Source: Flavobacteriales bacterium (GTDB lineage Bacteria > Bacteroidota > Bacteroidia > Flavobacteriales > Parvicellaceae). Taken from it: 12,944 nt of DNA. A program made the translations under genes and the position numbers. The notes below the pieces were generated by a model, which saw nothing but the letters and a program-made list of their open reading frames with translations, was not told where the DNA came from and made no database searches. Positions 1 to 8,081 of this stretch are shown in pieces. The stretch lies in contig JAAZYJ010000397.1 in assembly GCA_014239715.1 (NCBI GenBank), forward strand, positions 1-12,944. Direction: 5' to 3'. Every line of letters starts with the position of its first letter. Position 1 is the stretch's first letter.

Positions 1-1769
1 CTTCTTACGGCGACGGGCCGAAGATCACTAGGATCGAGGGCACAGGGAATGGGGCGAACATCGTTGACATTACACCTGAGTCAGAGGCTGCAATCGTTGA
101 AAATTACAAGCTCGATGAGGTGGAGTATCAGAATGGTAAGGGTCCTGTTAACGTCAAGGTGATTGACCCGCTGAATGTTGTTTCGGGTGATTATGAGCTA
201 AGGTTAATGCCCAGCAATTCATTCTTGTATGCGGTTGATTCTGCCACCTGGGTACTTACGAACTTAACTACCGGTGAACAAGTCACTTCAACACAGACCA
301 TCTCTATCGACAATGAGCAGCTGATACCGGAGTGGGGGATTTCAGTACAGATGCACCAATACAAGTACTACCAGCCATATTCAAGCTTTTTCTATACAGA
401 CTTTCTGGAGGGAACCATTGAGTTTGCCGATTCGTCACAGCAGTGGTTAAGTGGTGTTCGTGATGCCGATGGTGTTACTGCAGAGAATTGGATACGTTCG
501 GGAACAGCCAATGAAGATCCTGATGCAGCACTTTATCCTGAATATTGCGATGATCCTGCTTCGTATAATGATTATACAGGTAAGGATGATGAAGAGAAGT
601 ACGAACAGATCCTGGAAGGGACCTGGGCACCGTATATGTTGTGTTCACGTAGATGCGCCAATACCATAGTTGGACAAGCCTTCATGGGTACATTAACGAC
701 CAACGATTTCAACTATCTGAGCAGTGTAGATATAGTGGTCACGACTGATAAAACAAAATGGACTAGATGTGCGGTAATAGAGATGCAGACAGAAACTGCA
801 TTGTCAGAGGGCGGTCAGGGACATGGCTATGCCAGAGCTGGACAATCCGTAGATAAGAACGGAGACCCCGATGGAACAGGTACAGGTATGGGCTGGTTCC
901 CGGGTTACGCAATCGATGTAGAGACCGGAGAGCGATTGAACATGGCCTTCGGAGAGGATTCCTGGCTAGGCGGACACAATGGTCGTGATATGATGTGGAA
1001 CCCAACGACCGGGATGTTTAATTTCATAAGCGATGAAGTCTATTGGGGCGGTAAGCACGCGGTTTTTGTATTCGGTAATATGAAGCGATCCGGAGGTGCT
1101 ACATCCACGAATATGCCTTCTTATGATGAGGGAGCTTACCTGGAAGATAATCTGGTAAATGGATCAAGTGGAACAATGAACAAGGCTTGGCGATCTTGTA
1201 TGTGGGTTGGAATGCCGATGTTGGACTTTTCTATGATTGGAGAAACCTGGAATGATCCATACGGGTTTATCAAGACTGACGTCAAAGTTAGACTACGGGT
1301 ATCCAAGACCTATGAAAAGTATGCAACCAAGGGGTATTATACGACACCGATAGCTGATACCGCGAATGCGGAAAATGCATGGTATCCGTTATACCGTTTC
1401 ACGACAACTGACATAGCAACAGAGCTGAGTAACAATGATACGGCCGTTTCGGCATTGGATATCATCAATGTCGTGCCGAATCCATACTATGCGTATTCTA
1501 GTTACGAAACAAACCCACTTGACAACAGGATCAAGATCACAAATCTACCTGACATTTGTACCATCAACATTTATTCGACCAGTGGAACTCTTGTTAGAAC
1601 ATTTAAGAAGGATAGCCCTATAACATCTGTTGATTGGGACCTGAAGAATCATGTCGGGATACCAATTGCAAGTGGCGTTTACATCATTCATGTTGATGTG
1701 CCGGGTGTTGGGGAACGGGTATTAAAATGGTTTGGAGCAATGAGACCTCCGATCCTTGAGAACTTCTAA
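1..1769 (+). CDS. Giant exported protein with T9SS-like C-terminal domain (3' part only)
   Basis: The reading frame is open from the left edge (first full codon at 3) to TAA at 1767-1769, so only the last ~588 residues are visible; the GTG at 120 is an internal Val codon, not the start. The visible part is paralogous to residues 779-1373 of the protein at 2965-7086, so the whole protein is probably similar in size. It carries a conserved Gly/Asp-rich block (DKNGDPDGTGTGMGWFPGYA at about 850-909) and ends in a ~100-residue beta-rich domain: VVPNP, then KITNLP, INIYSTSGTLVRTF, DWDLKN and GIPIASGVYIIHVDV. That order matches the FlgD-Ig/T9SS type A sorting fold. The tail runs on as RVLKWFGAMRPPILENF, not as a short basic strand. 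Seen: the motifs and the paralogy. Inferred: export to the cell surface through T9SS. The mature function is unknown. Confidence 0.85.
   Translation, partial: SYGDGPKITRIEGTGNGANIVDITPESEAAIVENYKLDEVEYQNGKGPVNVKVIDPLNVVSGDYELRLMPSNSFLYAVDSATWVLTNLTTGEQVTSTQTISIDNEQLIPEWGISVQMHQYKYYQPYSSFFYTDFLEGTIEFADSSQQWLSGVRDADGVTAENWIRSGTANEDPDAALYPEYCDDPASYNDYTGKDDEEKYEQILEGTWAPYMLCSRRCANTIVGQAFMGTLTTNDFNYLSSVDIVVTTDKTKWTRCAVIEMQTETALSEGGQGHGYARAGQSVDKNGDPDGTGTGMGWFPGYAIDVETGERLNMAFGEDSWLGGHNGRDMMWNPTTGMFNFISDEVYWGGKHAVFVFGNMKRSGGATSTNMPSYDEGAYLEDNLVNGSSGTMNKAWRSCMWVGMPMLDFSMIGETWNDPYGFIKTDVKVRLRVSKTYEKYATKGYYTTPIADTANAENAWYPLYRFTTTDIATELSNNDTAVSALDIINVVPNPYYAYSSYETNPLDNRIKITNLPDICTINIYSTSGTLVRTFKKDSPITSVDWDLKNHVGIPIASGVYIIHVDVPGVGERVLKWFGAMRPPILENF
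1..1769 (+). repeat. Direct repeat copy A, paired with 5297-7086
   Basis: The last 1.77 kb of this gene aligns with 5297-7086 at nucleotide level. Bases 1-58 are identical to 5297-5354, 138-206 are identical to 5434-5502, and 1422-1508 differ from 6739-6825 at one base only. These alternate with clearly divergent stretches, for example around 510-590, 670-730 and 1084-1200. Copy B is 21 bases longer in total, accounted for by in-frame insertions of 4 and 3 codons. The repeat is coding sequence of paralogous genes, not a transposon. Identity reaches the left edge, so homology probably continues upstream. Confidence 0.9.
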
Positions 1770-1802
1770 AAAAAATTACGAAATATTCATTACAGATAAA
1801 AA

Positions 1803-2885
1803 ATGATGATTAGAACGAAAATAATTGGAATTACACTTGGCTTGTTGGCAATAGGAACAACCAGTTCGTTTGCCGGAAATGAAGACCGAGCAGGTTCGGC
1901 CGGAGCCGGAGAACTATTGGTTAATCCTTGGGCTAGAAGTGCTGGATGGGCAGGGGCAGGTATGTCCTGGGTTAGAGGTGTCGAAGCACAATTTTCCAAT
2001 GTCGCAGGATTGGCATATTTAGGGAAAACAGAGATAATGTTCACAAACACGAATTGGCTCGGAAGTGCAGGGATTGGGATGAATGCCCTTGGCTTTGGAC
2101 AAAGACTTGGTGAAACAGCTGTAATTGGCTTAGGAGTAGTTACTCAGAACTATGGTGATATTCCAATAACGACTACTGAAATTCCTGAAGGGGGTATCGG
2201 AACCTTTAAACCGCAATCAATGAATTTAAATTTGTCTTTTGCGAAAGAATTTACAAATTCAATTGCCGGTGGGATAAATGTAAAGATGATTTCGCATTCT
2301 ATAACCAACTTGAGAGCACAAGGTGTTGCTTTTGATGCCGGGATCAGATATACTACAGGCGTCAAAGAACAGGTTAAGTTCGGTATTTCGCTGAAGAACG
2401 TAGGCCCTCCAATGAAATATAGTGGAGATGGATTGTCTATTGAAACACAGTACGTCTTTTCAGGACAGCAGTCAGCAACGAATCAAAAGGTATCGAATTT
2501 CGAATTACCCTCGTTGGTCAATATCGGAGCAACTTATGACTTCCATTTGAGCTCGGACTCTGCAGCTTCTGAAGGATCTAATGTAATTACACTTGGGGCC
2601 GCATTTACATCCAATTCATTTACAAGAGACCAATGGCGTGCAGGCCTTCAATATGCCATGAGAACTAAGAAGGCAAATTTTTACTTGCGAGGAGGCCTTG
2701 TATATGAAAAATCTGTGTTTGATGCGGACCTGGCAGCAACGGCATTGACTGGCCCTACCGGCGGTGTTTCTGTTGAGATTGCAACCGGTAGTAATGGTGG
2801 ATCTATAGGGATCGATTATGCTTATAGAGCATCTAACCCTTTTGGGGCCATTCACAGTATCGGCTTCCGTGTAGATGTTAGGTGA
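1803..2885 (+). CDS. PorV/PorQ-family outer-membrane beta-barrel protein
   Basis: The protein has 360 residues and a signal peptide: a basic start (MMIRTK), a hydrophobic core and probable cleavage after TSSFA at about residue 24. The mature N-terminus, AGAGELLVNPWARSAGWAGA, is the pattern of the PorV/PorQ family: a Gly/Ala-rich plug segment with 'NPA' and 'A..GGAG'-like motifs, then FSNVAGLA. The rest alternates short amphipathic strands and ends in GIDYAYRASNPFGAIHSIGF, the usual family ending, with a C-terminal beta-strand. PorV proper is the T9SS outer-membrane shuttle that hands cargo to the attachment complex. This gene is not beside porU but lies between two giant secreted-protein genes, 33 bases after one and 79 before the other, so I infer a cargo-associated paralogue. 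ATG at 1803 is taken as the start; ATG at 1806 is equally possible. Family confidence is high, specific role low. Confidence 0.85.
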   Translation: MMIRTKIIGITLGLLAIGTTSSFAGNEDRAGSAGAGELLVNPWARSAGWAGAGMSWVRGVEAQFSNVAGLAYLGKTEIMFTNTNWLGSAGIGMNALGFGQRLGETAVIGLGVVTQNYGDIPITTTEIPEGGIGTFKPQSMNLNLSFAKEFTNSIAGGINVKMISHSITNLRAQGVAFDAGIRYTTGVKEQVKFGISLKNVGPPMKYSGDGLSIETQYVFSGQQSATNQKVSNFELPSLVNIGATYDFHLSSDSAASEGSNVITLGAAFTSNSFTRDQWRAGLQYAMRTKKANFYLRGGLVYEKSVFDADLAATALTGPTGGVSVEIATGSNGGSIGIDYAYRASNPFGAIHSIGFRVDVR

Positions 2886-2964
2886 TACTTGAACCCTAAG
2901 ATCTGGGAACTGCCGAATAACTCTTTTTTGTTACTGAGAACGTAGCGATTAAAAACGATACGCA

Positions 2965-5900
2965 ATGGTATTTAATTTTGTGAGATACGTGCTGCTTTTT
3001 TTTCTTCTGTGTGTCGCTCAAAGTGGCCTGGCGTGGAAAGAGCCGTCGACTAAGGCGACTAATTCTCAGAATCAAACAAGCGGCACTACACTTAACAAGT
3101 CTGCCAACTGTTCACCTGCCACCACTCGAACGCAATTAGCATTGAACAATGTGAATGCATTGTTGGAAGCAGGAGGGTCTTTGTGGTTAGACCGTTCCAC
3201 TGATGTTGGAACATACTTTGTTCCTGCAGAATCAAATAATTCATGTATGTATGCCGGTTCCTTATGGTTGGCGGGAGTTGATGTCAATAATCAATTGAAA
3301 GTAGCGGCTCATCAATACAAACAAGGCAATGATTTTTGGACTGGACCCCTCTCAACGGTTGCAGGTAGCGGAAACGGAGCCGATATTCGTGATTTTGGCC
3401 CCGCGGAGATTGAGCCGGATGTGTGTGATCAATACGATAAGTTCTTTGTTACAACCCGTTTGGAGATCTCGGAGTTTAGAGGCTGGTTTCGATGCGGTGA
3501 AGATCCTGATTGTAATCAGGCAATTGATTATGCGGGATACACGATTCCTACTAGCATTCTTGAATGGCCTGCTCATGGAGATATGGGAAGATTTCAAGAT
3601 TTTTATCTGGCCCCATTCTATGATTACAACGATGATGGAGTGTACAATCCGAATGATGGTGACTATCCAAAGTACGATCTTGACAGTGAGTTTGATTGCT
3701 CTGACCCAACCAACAGGGCAGCTCGAGCGATCTTCGGAGATGTCAATTACTGGTGGGTGTTCAACGACAAAGGGAATATCCATACAGAAACCAATGGGGA
3801 TCCGATAGGTATGGAAATACGAGCACAGGCATTTGCCTTTGCCACAAATGACGAAGTGAACAACATGACCTTCTACAATTATGAACTGATCAACCGTTCA
3901 ACTCAAACACTTACGGATACCTATTTCGGACAATGGGCCGACACAGATATTGGTGGATATAACGATGATTATGTAGGTTGTGACGTGAGCAGAGGATTAG
4001 GATTTTGCTATAATGGTGACAATTATGATAATGCCGTTGGATCGGCAAACGGATATGGTACAAGCCCACCTGCAATTGGGATAGATTTTTTCGAAGGTCC
4101 GTATCAGGATGCTGATGGGATCGATAATGCAATTGGTATTGGACTCAACGAAGCGGTTCAGGGAAATGGTATTGGCTATGGAGATGGTATTGCGGACAAC
4201 GAACGATTCGGGATGCGCTCCTTCTTATATATGAATCGTTCAGGAACCGGACTTGGTGCCTTCGCGGCAGATCCGAATTTCGGTATAGACTATTACAATT
4301 ACCTCAGGGGGATCTGGCTGGATGGAACCAACTTTGTTTATGGAGGGACTGGACATACTTCTGATCCATCTGCAACATCCGTTGTGTGTGACTTTACCTT
4401 TCCCGGAGACTCGGATCATTTGAACTGGGGAACAGGCGGAATTCCTATGTCGCCCTGGGATGAGTTCAGTGAAGGGAACCCTGAAGGAGACAGAAGAACC
4501 TTGCAAGCGGCTGGCCCTTTTACTCTGGAGCCCGGAGCATTGAACAACATTACCGTAGGCGTGGTTTGGGCACGATCAGTGAATGGGAACAATCTTTCTG
4601 CGGTAGAGGCGATCAAAATTGCAGATCAGAAGGCTCAGGCACTGTTTGAAAATTGTTTCAGGATCATTGATGGTCCTGATGCTCCGGAGATTACGATCCA
4701 GGAGCTTGACAGAGAGCTGATCTTGTATTTGTCCAACCCAATTACGAGCAACAATGCTGCTGAAGATTATGAAGTTAAGGACCCGTTCATTATTGTTCCG
4801 GATTCATTGATAGGTACTCCTGAAGAGTGGGATACCAAATATCGTTTCCAGGGTTATCAGATCTTTCAGGTAAAGGATGAGACCGTTGGACCATCGGATC
4901 TGGAGAATATTGATGTGGCCCGATTGCTTGCACAGGTAGACATCAAGGACGGCATTGCGCAGCTGATCAATTATGATTTTGATGAATCCATTGGGGTTGC
5001 CGTTGCCAGCGAAAAGGTGGATGGAGAGGATCTGGGGATCAGGCACTCGTTCCAGGTTACTCAGGATCTTTTTGCTCAAGGAGATAACCGATTGATCAAT
5101 CACAAGACGTATCACTATATGGCATTGGCCTATTCGCACAACGAGTACAAGCCGTATGATCCACTTGACCCACTTCAGCTGGATGGTCAGAAAAAACCGT
5201 ATCTGGCCGGTCGTAAGGCACCGGGTGGAGGAATAAAGTCAGTGGCCGGGATTCCGCATATCCCTGCGCCTGAGCTAGGCGGATCTGTTCTCTTCTCTTC
5301 TTACGGCGACGGGCCGAAGATCACTAGGATCGAGGGCACAGGGAATGGGGCGAATATTGTAGACATTACTCCTGAATCTGAAGCAGCTATCGTTGAGAAC
5401 TACAAGCTCGATGAGGTGGAGTATCAGAACGGAAAGGGTCCTGTTAACGTCAAGGTGATTGACCCGCTGAATGTTGTTTCGGGTGATTATGAGCTAAGGT
5501 TAGTGCCCAGCAATTCATTATTGTATGCTGTTGATTCTGCCACTTGGTTACTTACGAACTTAACTACCGGTGAACAGGTCACTTCAGTACAGACTATCTC
5601 TGTCGACAATGAGCAGCTGATACCGGAATGGGGGATTTCAGTGCAGTTATATCAATACAAGTACTCCGAGCCGAAGGCTAACTTTTTCTATTCGGATTTT
5701 TTAGAGGGAACCATTGAGTTTGCCGATTCGTCACAGCAGTGGTTGAGTGGTGTTCGTGATGCGGATGGGGTTACCCCGGAGAATTGGATCCGTTCCGGGA
5801 CTGCCGAGGAAGAGCGAGATATATTACTTTATCCTAATTATTGTGATGATCCTGCTGCGTACACGGATGAACTTAAAAAGGATGATGAAGAGAAATACGA

Positions 5901-7086
5901 GCAGATCCTGGAAGGAACCTGGGCACCGTATACATTGTGTTCCAGTAAATGCCCAAATACGATCGTAGGATTGGATTTTGCGAATACACTTAGTCCCAGT
6001 TTCTACGATAATGATATAAGTGACTTACCTAGTGTCGACATTGTGATCACGTCAGACAAATCAAAATGGACGAGATGCGCAGTAATAGAGATGCAAACAG
6101 AAACTGAATTGTCAGAGGGCGGTCAGGGACACGGCTATGCCAGAGCTGGGCAATCCGTAGATAAGAACGGAGATCCCGATGGAACAGGCACAGGTATGGG
6201 CTGGTTCCCGGGTTATGCAATAGATGTAGAGACCGGAGAGCGATTGAACATGGCCTTCGGAGAGGATTCCTGGTTGGGCGGACACAATGGTCGTGACATG
6301 TTATGGAACCCTACTCCCGGGATGTTTAATTTCATAAGCGATGAAGTCTATTGGGGCGGTAAGCACACAGTTTTTGTATTCGGTAATACGAAGCGAACCG
6401 ACCTCGCAGGTGGGGCCTTGTCAAGTAAAATGCCATCTTATGATGAAGGAGTTTATCTGCAGGATAATCTGGTGAACGGAACAACTGGTTCAAGAATCAA
6501 GACGTGGAAATCTTGCATGTGGGTGGGGATGCCTGTACTAGATCAATCCATGTTTGGAGAAACCTGGTCAGACCCATACGGATTTATCAAGACTGACGTC
6601 AAAGTCAGACTTAGGGTAGCCAAGACCTATGAGAAGTATGCAACCAAGGGGTATTATACAACGCCGTTAGCTGATACCGCGAATGCCCAAAACGCATGGT
6701 ATCCGTTATATCGATTCACGACTACGGATATAGCAACGGAGCTGAGTAACAATGATACGGCCGTATCGGCATTGGATATCATCAATGTCGTGCCGAATCC
6801 ATACTATGCGTATTCTAGTTACGAATCAAATAAGCTGGACAACAGGGTCAAGATCACCAACTTACCTGACGTATGTGACATCAATATATATTCCATCGGG
6901 GGAACGCACGTGAGAGGGTTCAGGAAAGACAATAAGATCACTTTTCAGGATTGGGACCTGAAGAATCATGTCGGAATACCAATAGCAAGCGGCGTTTACA
7001 TCATTCATATTGATGTGCCGGATGTCGGGGAACGTATTTTGAAGTGGTTTGGGGCGATCAGGCCACCAATACTGGACAACTTCTAG
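2965..7086 (+). CDS. Giant exported protein with T9SS-like C-terminal domain, 1373 residues
   Basis: ATG at 2965 begins a signal peptide with a hydrophobic core at residues 8-18 and likely cleavage after SGLA (residue 23). Residues 60-127 hold a block I associate with unnamed large exported proteins of marine Bacteroidota (NNVNALLEAGGSLWLDRS, GSLWLAGVDVNNQLKVAA, GNDFWTGPL). Residues ~219-237 contain an Asp/Asn-rich loop (DYNDDGVYNPNDGDY) resembling EF-hand or thrombospondin-type Ca2+ sites. CDVSRGLGFCYNGD lies near residue 338. From residue 779 the protein is paralogous to the partial protein at the left edge. The last ~101 residues, from INVVPNP, form the T9SS/FlgD-Ig-like domain and end in LKWFGAIRPPILDNF. 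No enzyme motif is recognised. Export and surface location are inferred from the signal peptide, the C-terminal fold and the adjacent PorV-like gene. An adhesin or surface-layer-like role is possible but unproven. Confidence 0.9.
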   Translation: MVFNFVRYVLLFFLLCVAQSGLAWKEPSTKATNSQNQTSGTTLNKSANCSPATTRTQLALNNVNALLEAGGSLWLDRSTDVGTYFVPAESNNSCMYAGSLWLAGVDVNNQLKVAAHQYKQGNDFWTGPLSTVAGSGNGADIRDFGPAEIEPDVCDQYDKFFVTTRLEISEFRGWFRCGEDPDCNQAIDYAGYTIPTSILEWPAHGDMGRFQDFYLAPFYDYNDDGVYNPNDGDYPKYDLDSEFDCSDPTNRAARAIFGDVNYWWVFNDKGNIHTETNGDPIGMEIRAQAFAFATNDEVNNMTFYNYELINRSTQTLTDTYFGQWADTDIGGYNDDYVGCDVSRGLGFCYNGDNYDNAVGSANGYGTSPPAIGIDFFEGPYQDADGIDNAIGIGLNEAVQGNGIGYGDGIADNERFGMRSFLYMNRSGTGLGAFAADPNFGIDYYNYLRGIWLDGTNFVYGGTGHTSDPSATSVVCDFTFPGDSDHLNWGTGGIPMSPWDEFSEGNPEGDRRTLQAAGPFTLEPGALNNITVGVVWARSVNGNNLSAVEAIKIADQKAQALFENCFRIIDGPDAPEITIQELDRELILYLSNPITSNNAAEDYEVKDPFIIVPDSLIGTPEEWDTKYRFQGYQIFQVKDETVGPSDLENIDVARLLAQVDIKDGIAQLINYDFDESIGVAVASEKVDGEDLGIRHSFQVTQDLFAQGDNRLINHKTYHYMALAYSHNEYKPYDPLDPLQLDGQKKPYLAGRKAPGGGIKSVAGIPHIPAPELGGSVLFSSYGDGPKITRIEGTGNGANIVDITPESEAAIVENYKLDEVEYQNGKGPVNVKVIDPLNVVSGDYELRLVPSNSLLYAVDSATWLLTNLTTGEQVTSVQTISVDNEQLIPEWGISVQLYQYKYSEPKANFFYSDFLEGTIEFADSSQQWLSGVRDADGVTPENWIRSGTAEEERDILLYPNYCDDPAAYTDELKKDDEEKYEQILEGTWAPYTLCSSKCPNTIVGLDFANTLSPSFYDNDISDLPSVDIVITSDKSKWTRCAVIEMQTETELSEGGQGHGYARAGQSVDKNGDPDGTGTGMGWFPGYAIDVETGERLNMAFGEDSWLGGHNGRDMLWNPTPGMFNFISDEVYWGGKHTVFVFGNTKRTDLAGGALSSKMPSYDEGVYLQDNLVNGTTGSRIKTWKSCMWVGMPVLDQSMFGETWSDPYGFIKTDVKVRLRVAKTYEKYATKGYYTTPLADTANAQNAWYPLYRFTTTDIATELSNNDTAVSALDIINVVPNPYYAYSSYESNKLDNRVKITNLPDVCDINIYSIGGTHVRGFRKDNKITFQDWDLKNHVGIPIASGVYIIHIDVPDVGERILKWFGAIRPPILDNF
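5297..7086 (+). repeat. Direct repeat copy B, paired with 1-1769
   Basis: This is the 3' part of the giant gene, with the same stop-to-domain layout as copy A and mosaic nucleotide identity to it. Relative to copy A there is a 4-codon insertion around 5970-6037 and a 3-codon insertion around 6397-6432. The copies lie in direct orientation about 3.5 kb apart, with the PorV-like gene and the unique N-terminal half of this gene between them. Confidence 0.9.
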
Positions 7087-7131
7087 TATTAATTCAAAGT
7101 GCGAAACCTGGGCTCTATTTGAAATAATTCT

Positions 7132-7139
7132 TATATTTG
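7132..7139 (+). promoter_or_regulatory. Candidate Bacteroidota -7 promoter element upstream of greA
   Basis: TATATTTG fits the TAnnTTTG -7 consensus of the Bacteroidota primary sigma factor. A TTTG lies at 7118-7121, only 10 bases upstream, which is too close for a standard -33 element; at the expected distance there is only a poor match. Transcription would begin near 7146, giving greA a leader of about 70 bases. This is a motif match only. Confidence 0.4.
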
Positions 7140-7159
7140 TGTATACATAATTATTGGTG

Positions 7160-7190
7160 AGTCCCGCTGTTGGTGGGATTTTCTTTGTTT
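7160..7190 (+). terminator. Hairpin plus U-rich tract in the greA leader
   Basis: Bases 7160-7167 (agtcccgc) pair with 7173-7180 (gtgggatt): 8 bp with two G-U pairs and a 5-base loop at 7168-7172. A T-rich run (ttctttgttt) follows at 7181-7190. This has the shape of an intrinsic terminator. It could end transcripts of the giant gene at 2965-7086. It also lies downstream of the candidate promoter at 7132-7139 and 27 bases before the greA start, so it could act as an attenuator or leader structure. Confidence 0.5.
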
Positions 7191-7217
7191 ATAGCCGGTC
7201 AACATAAAATCGAACTC

Positions 7218-7691
7218 ATGTCACAATTAAGCTACTATACAGAAGAAGGACTTCAGAACTTAAAGGATGAAATTCATCAGCTTGAAACTTACGAAAGGCC
7301 AAAAGTATCACAGCAGATCGCTGATGCAAGAGATAAAGGAGATTTATCAGAGAACGCAGAGTATGATGCTGCAAAAGAAGCACAAGGTTTATTAGAAGCC
7401 AGAATAGCATCTTTGAAGGGAAAACTGGTGAACGCTCGCTTAGTTGACGAATCACAAATGGATACTTCAAAAGTTTTGATCCTGTCGACAGCGAAAATTC
7501 GCAATATCAAAAATGGAATGGAAATGTCGTACACTTTGGTCGCAGAAAATGAAGCGGACCTGAAGGTTCGAAAAATTTCTATCGAATCACCTATTGCTAA
7601 AGGGTTACTTGGTAAATCCGTAGGTGATGTTGCGCATGTAGAAACCCCGGGTGGGATTATGGATTTTGAAATAGTAGAGATCACCCGATAG
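7218..7691 (+). CDS. greA: Transcription elongation factor GreA
   Basis: The 157-residue protein has the normal GreA length. GreA binds RNA polymerase, inserts its coiled coil into the secondary channel and stimulates cleavage of backtracked RNA, rescuing stalled complexes. Residues ~8-75 form the N-terminal coiled coil, with the tip signature GDLSENAEYDAAKE at 41-54 and the acidic residues D42 and E45 that assist metal binding at the active site. The C-terminal FKBP-like domain carries SPIAKGLLGKSVGDV (124-138) and ETPGG. ATG at 7218 is chosen because the protein then begins MSQLSYYTEEGL, as in homologues; a TTG at 7170 is in frame but lies inside the leader hairpin and would add 16 non-conserved residues. 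The HIT gene starts 3 bases after the stop, so the two are probably cotranscribed. Confidence 0.96.
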   Translation: MSQLSYYTEEGLQNLKDEIHQLETYERPKVSQQIADARDKGDLSENAEYDAAKEAQGLLEARIASLKGKLVNARLVDESQMDTSKVLILSTAKIRNIKNGMEMSYTLVAENEADLKVRKISIESPIAKGLLGKSVGDVAHVETPGGIMDFEIVEITR

Positions 7692-7694
7692 TCG

Positions 7695-8081
7695 ATGACG
7701 ATTTTCACCAAGATCATAAATGGAGAAATTCCGTGCTATCAAATAGCCGAATCAGAAAATTTCTTCGCCTTCCTGGATATTGCACCACTAGCCAAAGGAC
7801 ATACATTGGTTATACCAAAGATAGAAACAGATTATATATTCGATCTGGAGACAGATCTATTAGGTGAGCTGATGAAGTTTGCTCAAACGGTAGCTAAAAA
7901 AATGGATAAGGTTATTGATTGTGATAGAATCGGTGTAGCGGTCATTGGTCTGGAAGTTCCGCATGCACACATTCACTTGGTGCCAATCAACAATGTGAGT
8001 GATATAGATTTCTCCCGTCCGAAGCTGATTGTTGATGCAAACGAGATGGAGCTAATAGCTAAGTCTATTAGAGAAGCTTAA
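7695..8081 (+). CDS. HIT-family nucleotide hydrolase/transferase (Hint-like)
   Basis: The protein has 128 residues, the usual size for a single HIT domain. It begins TIFTKIINGEIPCYQI, the F.KII.GEIP opening of the Hint branch, followed by FLDIAPLAKGHTLVIPK at about 26-42. The catalytic histidine triad HAHIHLV is at residues 90-96, with the middle His as nucleophile in the family mechanism. Hint proteins hydrolyse purine nucleoside phosphoramidates or adenylated substrates; the substrate here cannot be told from sequence. It starts 3 bases after greA. Its TAA stop overlaps the stop of the convergent ruvC gene at TTAA (8078-8081). Confidence 0.93.
   Translation: MTIFTKIINGEIPCYQIAESENFFAFLDIAPLAKGHTLVIPKIETDYIFDLETDLLGELMKFAQTVAKKMDKVIDCDRIGVAVIGLEVPHAHIHLVPINNVSDIDFSRPKLIVDANEMELIAKSIREA

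Noticed and set aside
120..122. GTG as a start codon for the first gene
   Set aside because: The frame is open to the left edge and upstream codons align residue by residue with the paralogue at 5299 onward, so this is an internal Val codon.
2965..3030. Lipoprotein signal (Cys at residue 16) in the giant protein
   Set aside because: The residue before Cys is Leu, not Gly/Ala/Ser, so it is not a proper lipobox; SGLA at 20-23 is a better signal peptidase I site.
1..7086. The long direct repeats as ends of a composite transposon
   Set aside because: They are coding 3' halves of paralogous genes, with no transposase, terminal inverted repeats or target duplications visible.
7170..7217. TTG start extending GreA by 16 residues
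   Set aside because: The extension overlaps the leader hairpin and does not resemble GreA; ATG at 7218 gives the conserved N-terminus and normal length.
7289..7717. 142-codon open frame antisense to greA
   Set aside because: It is a shadow of the greA coding strand; no recognisable protein features and greA itself is certain.
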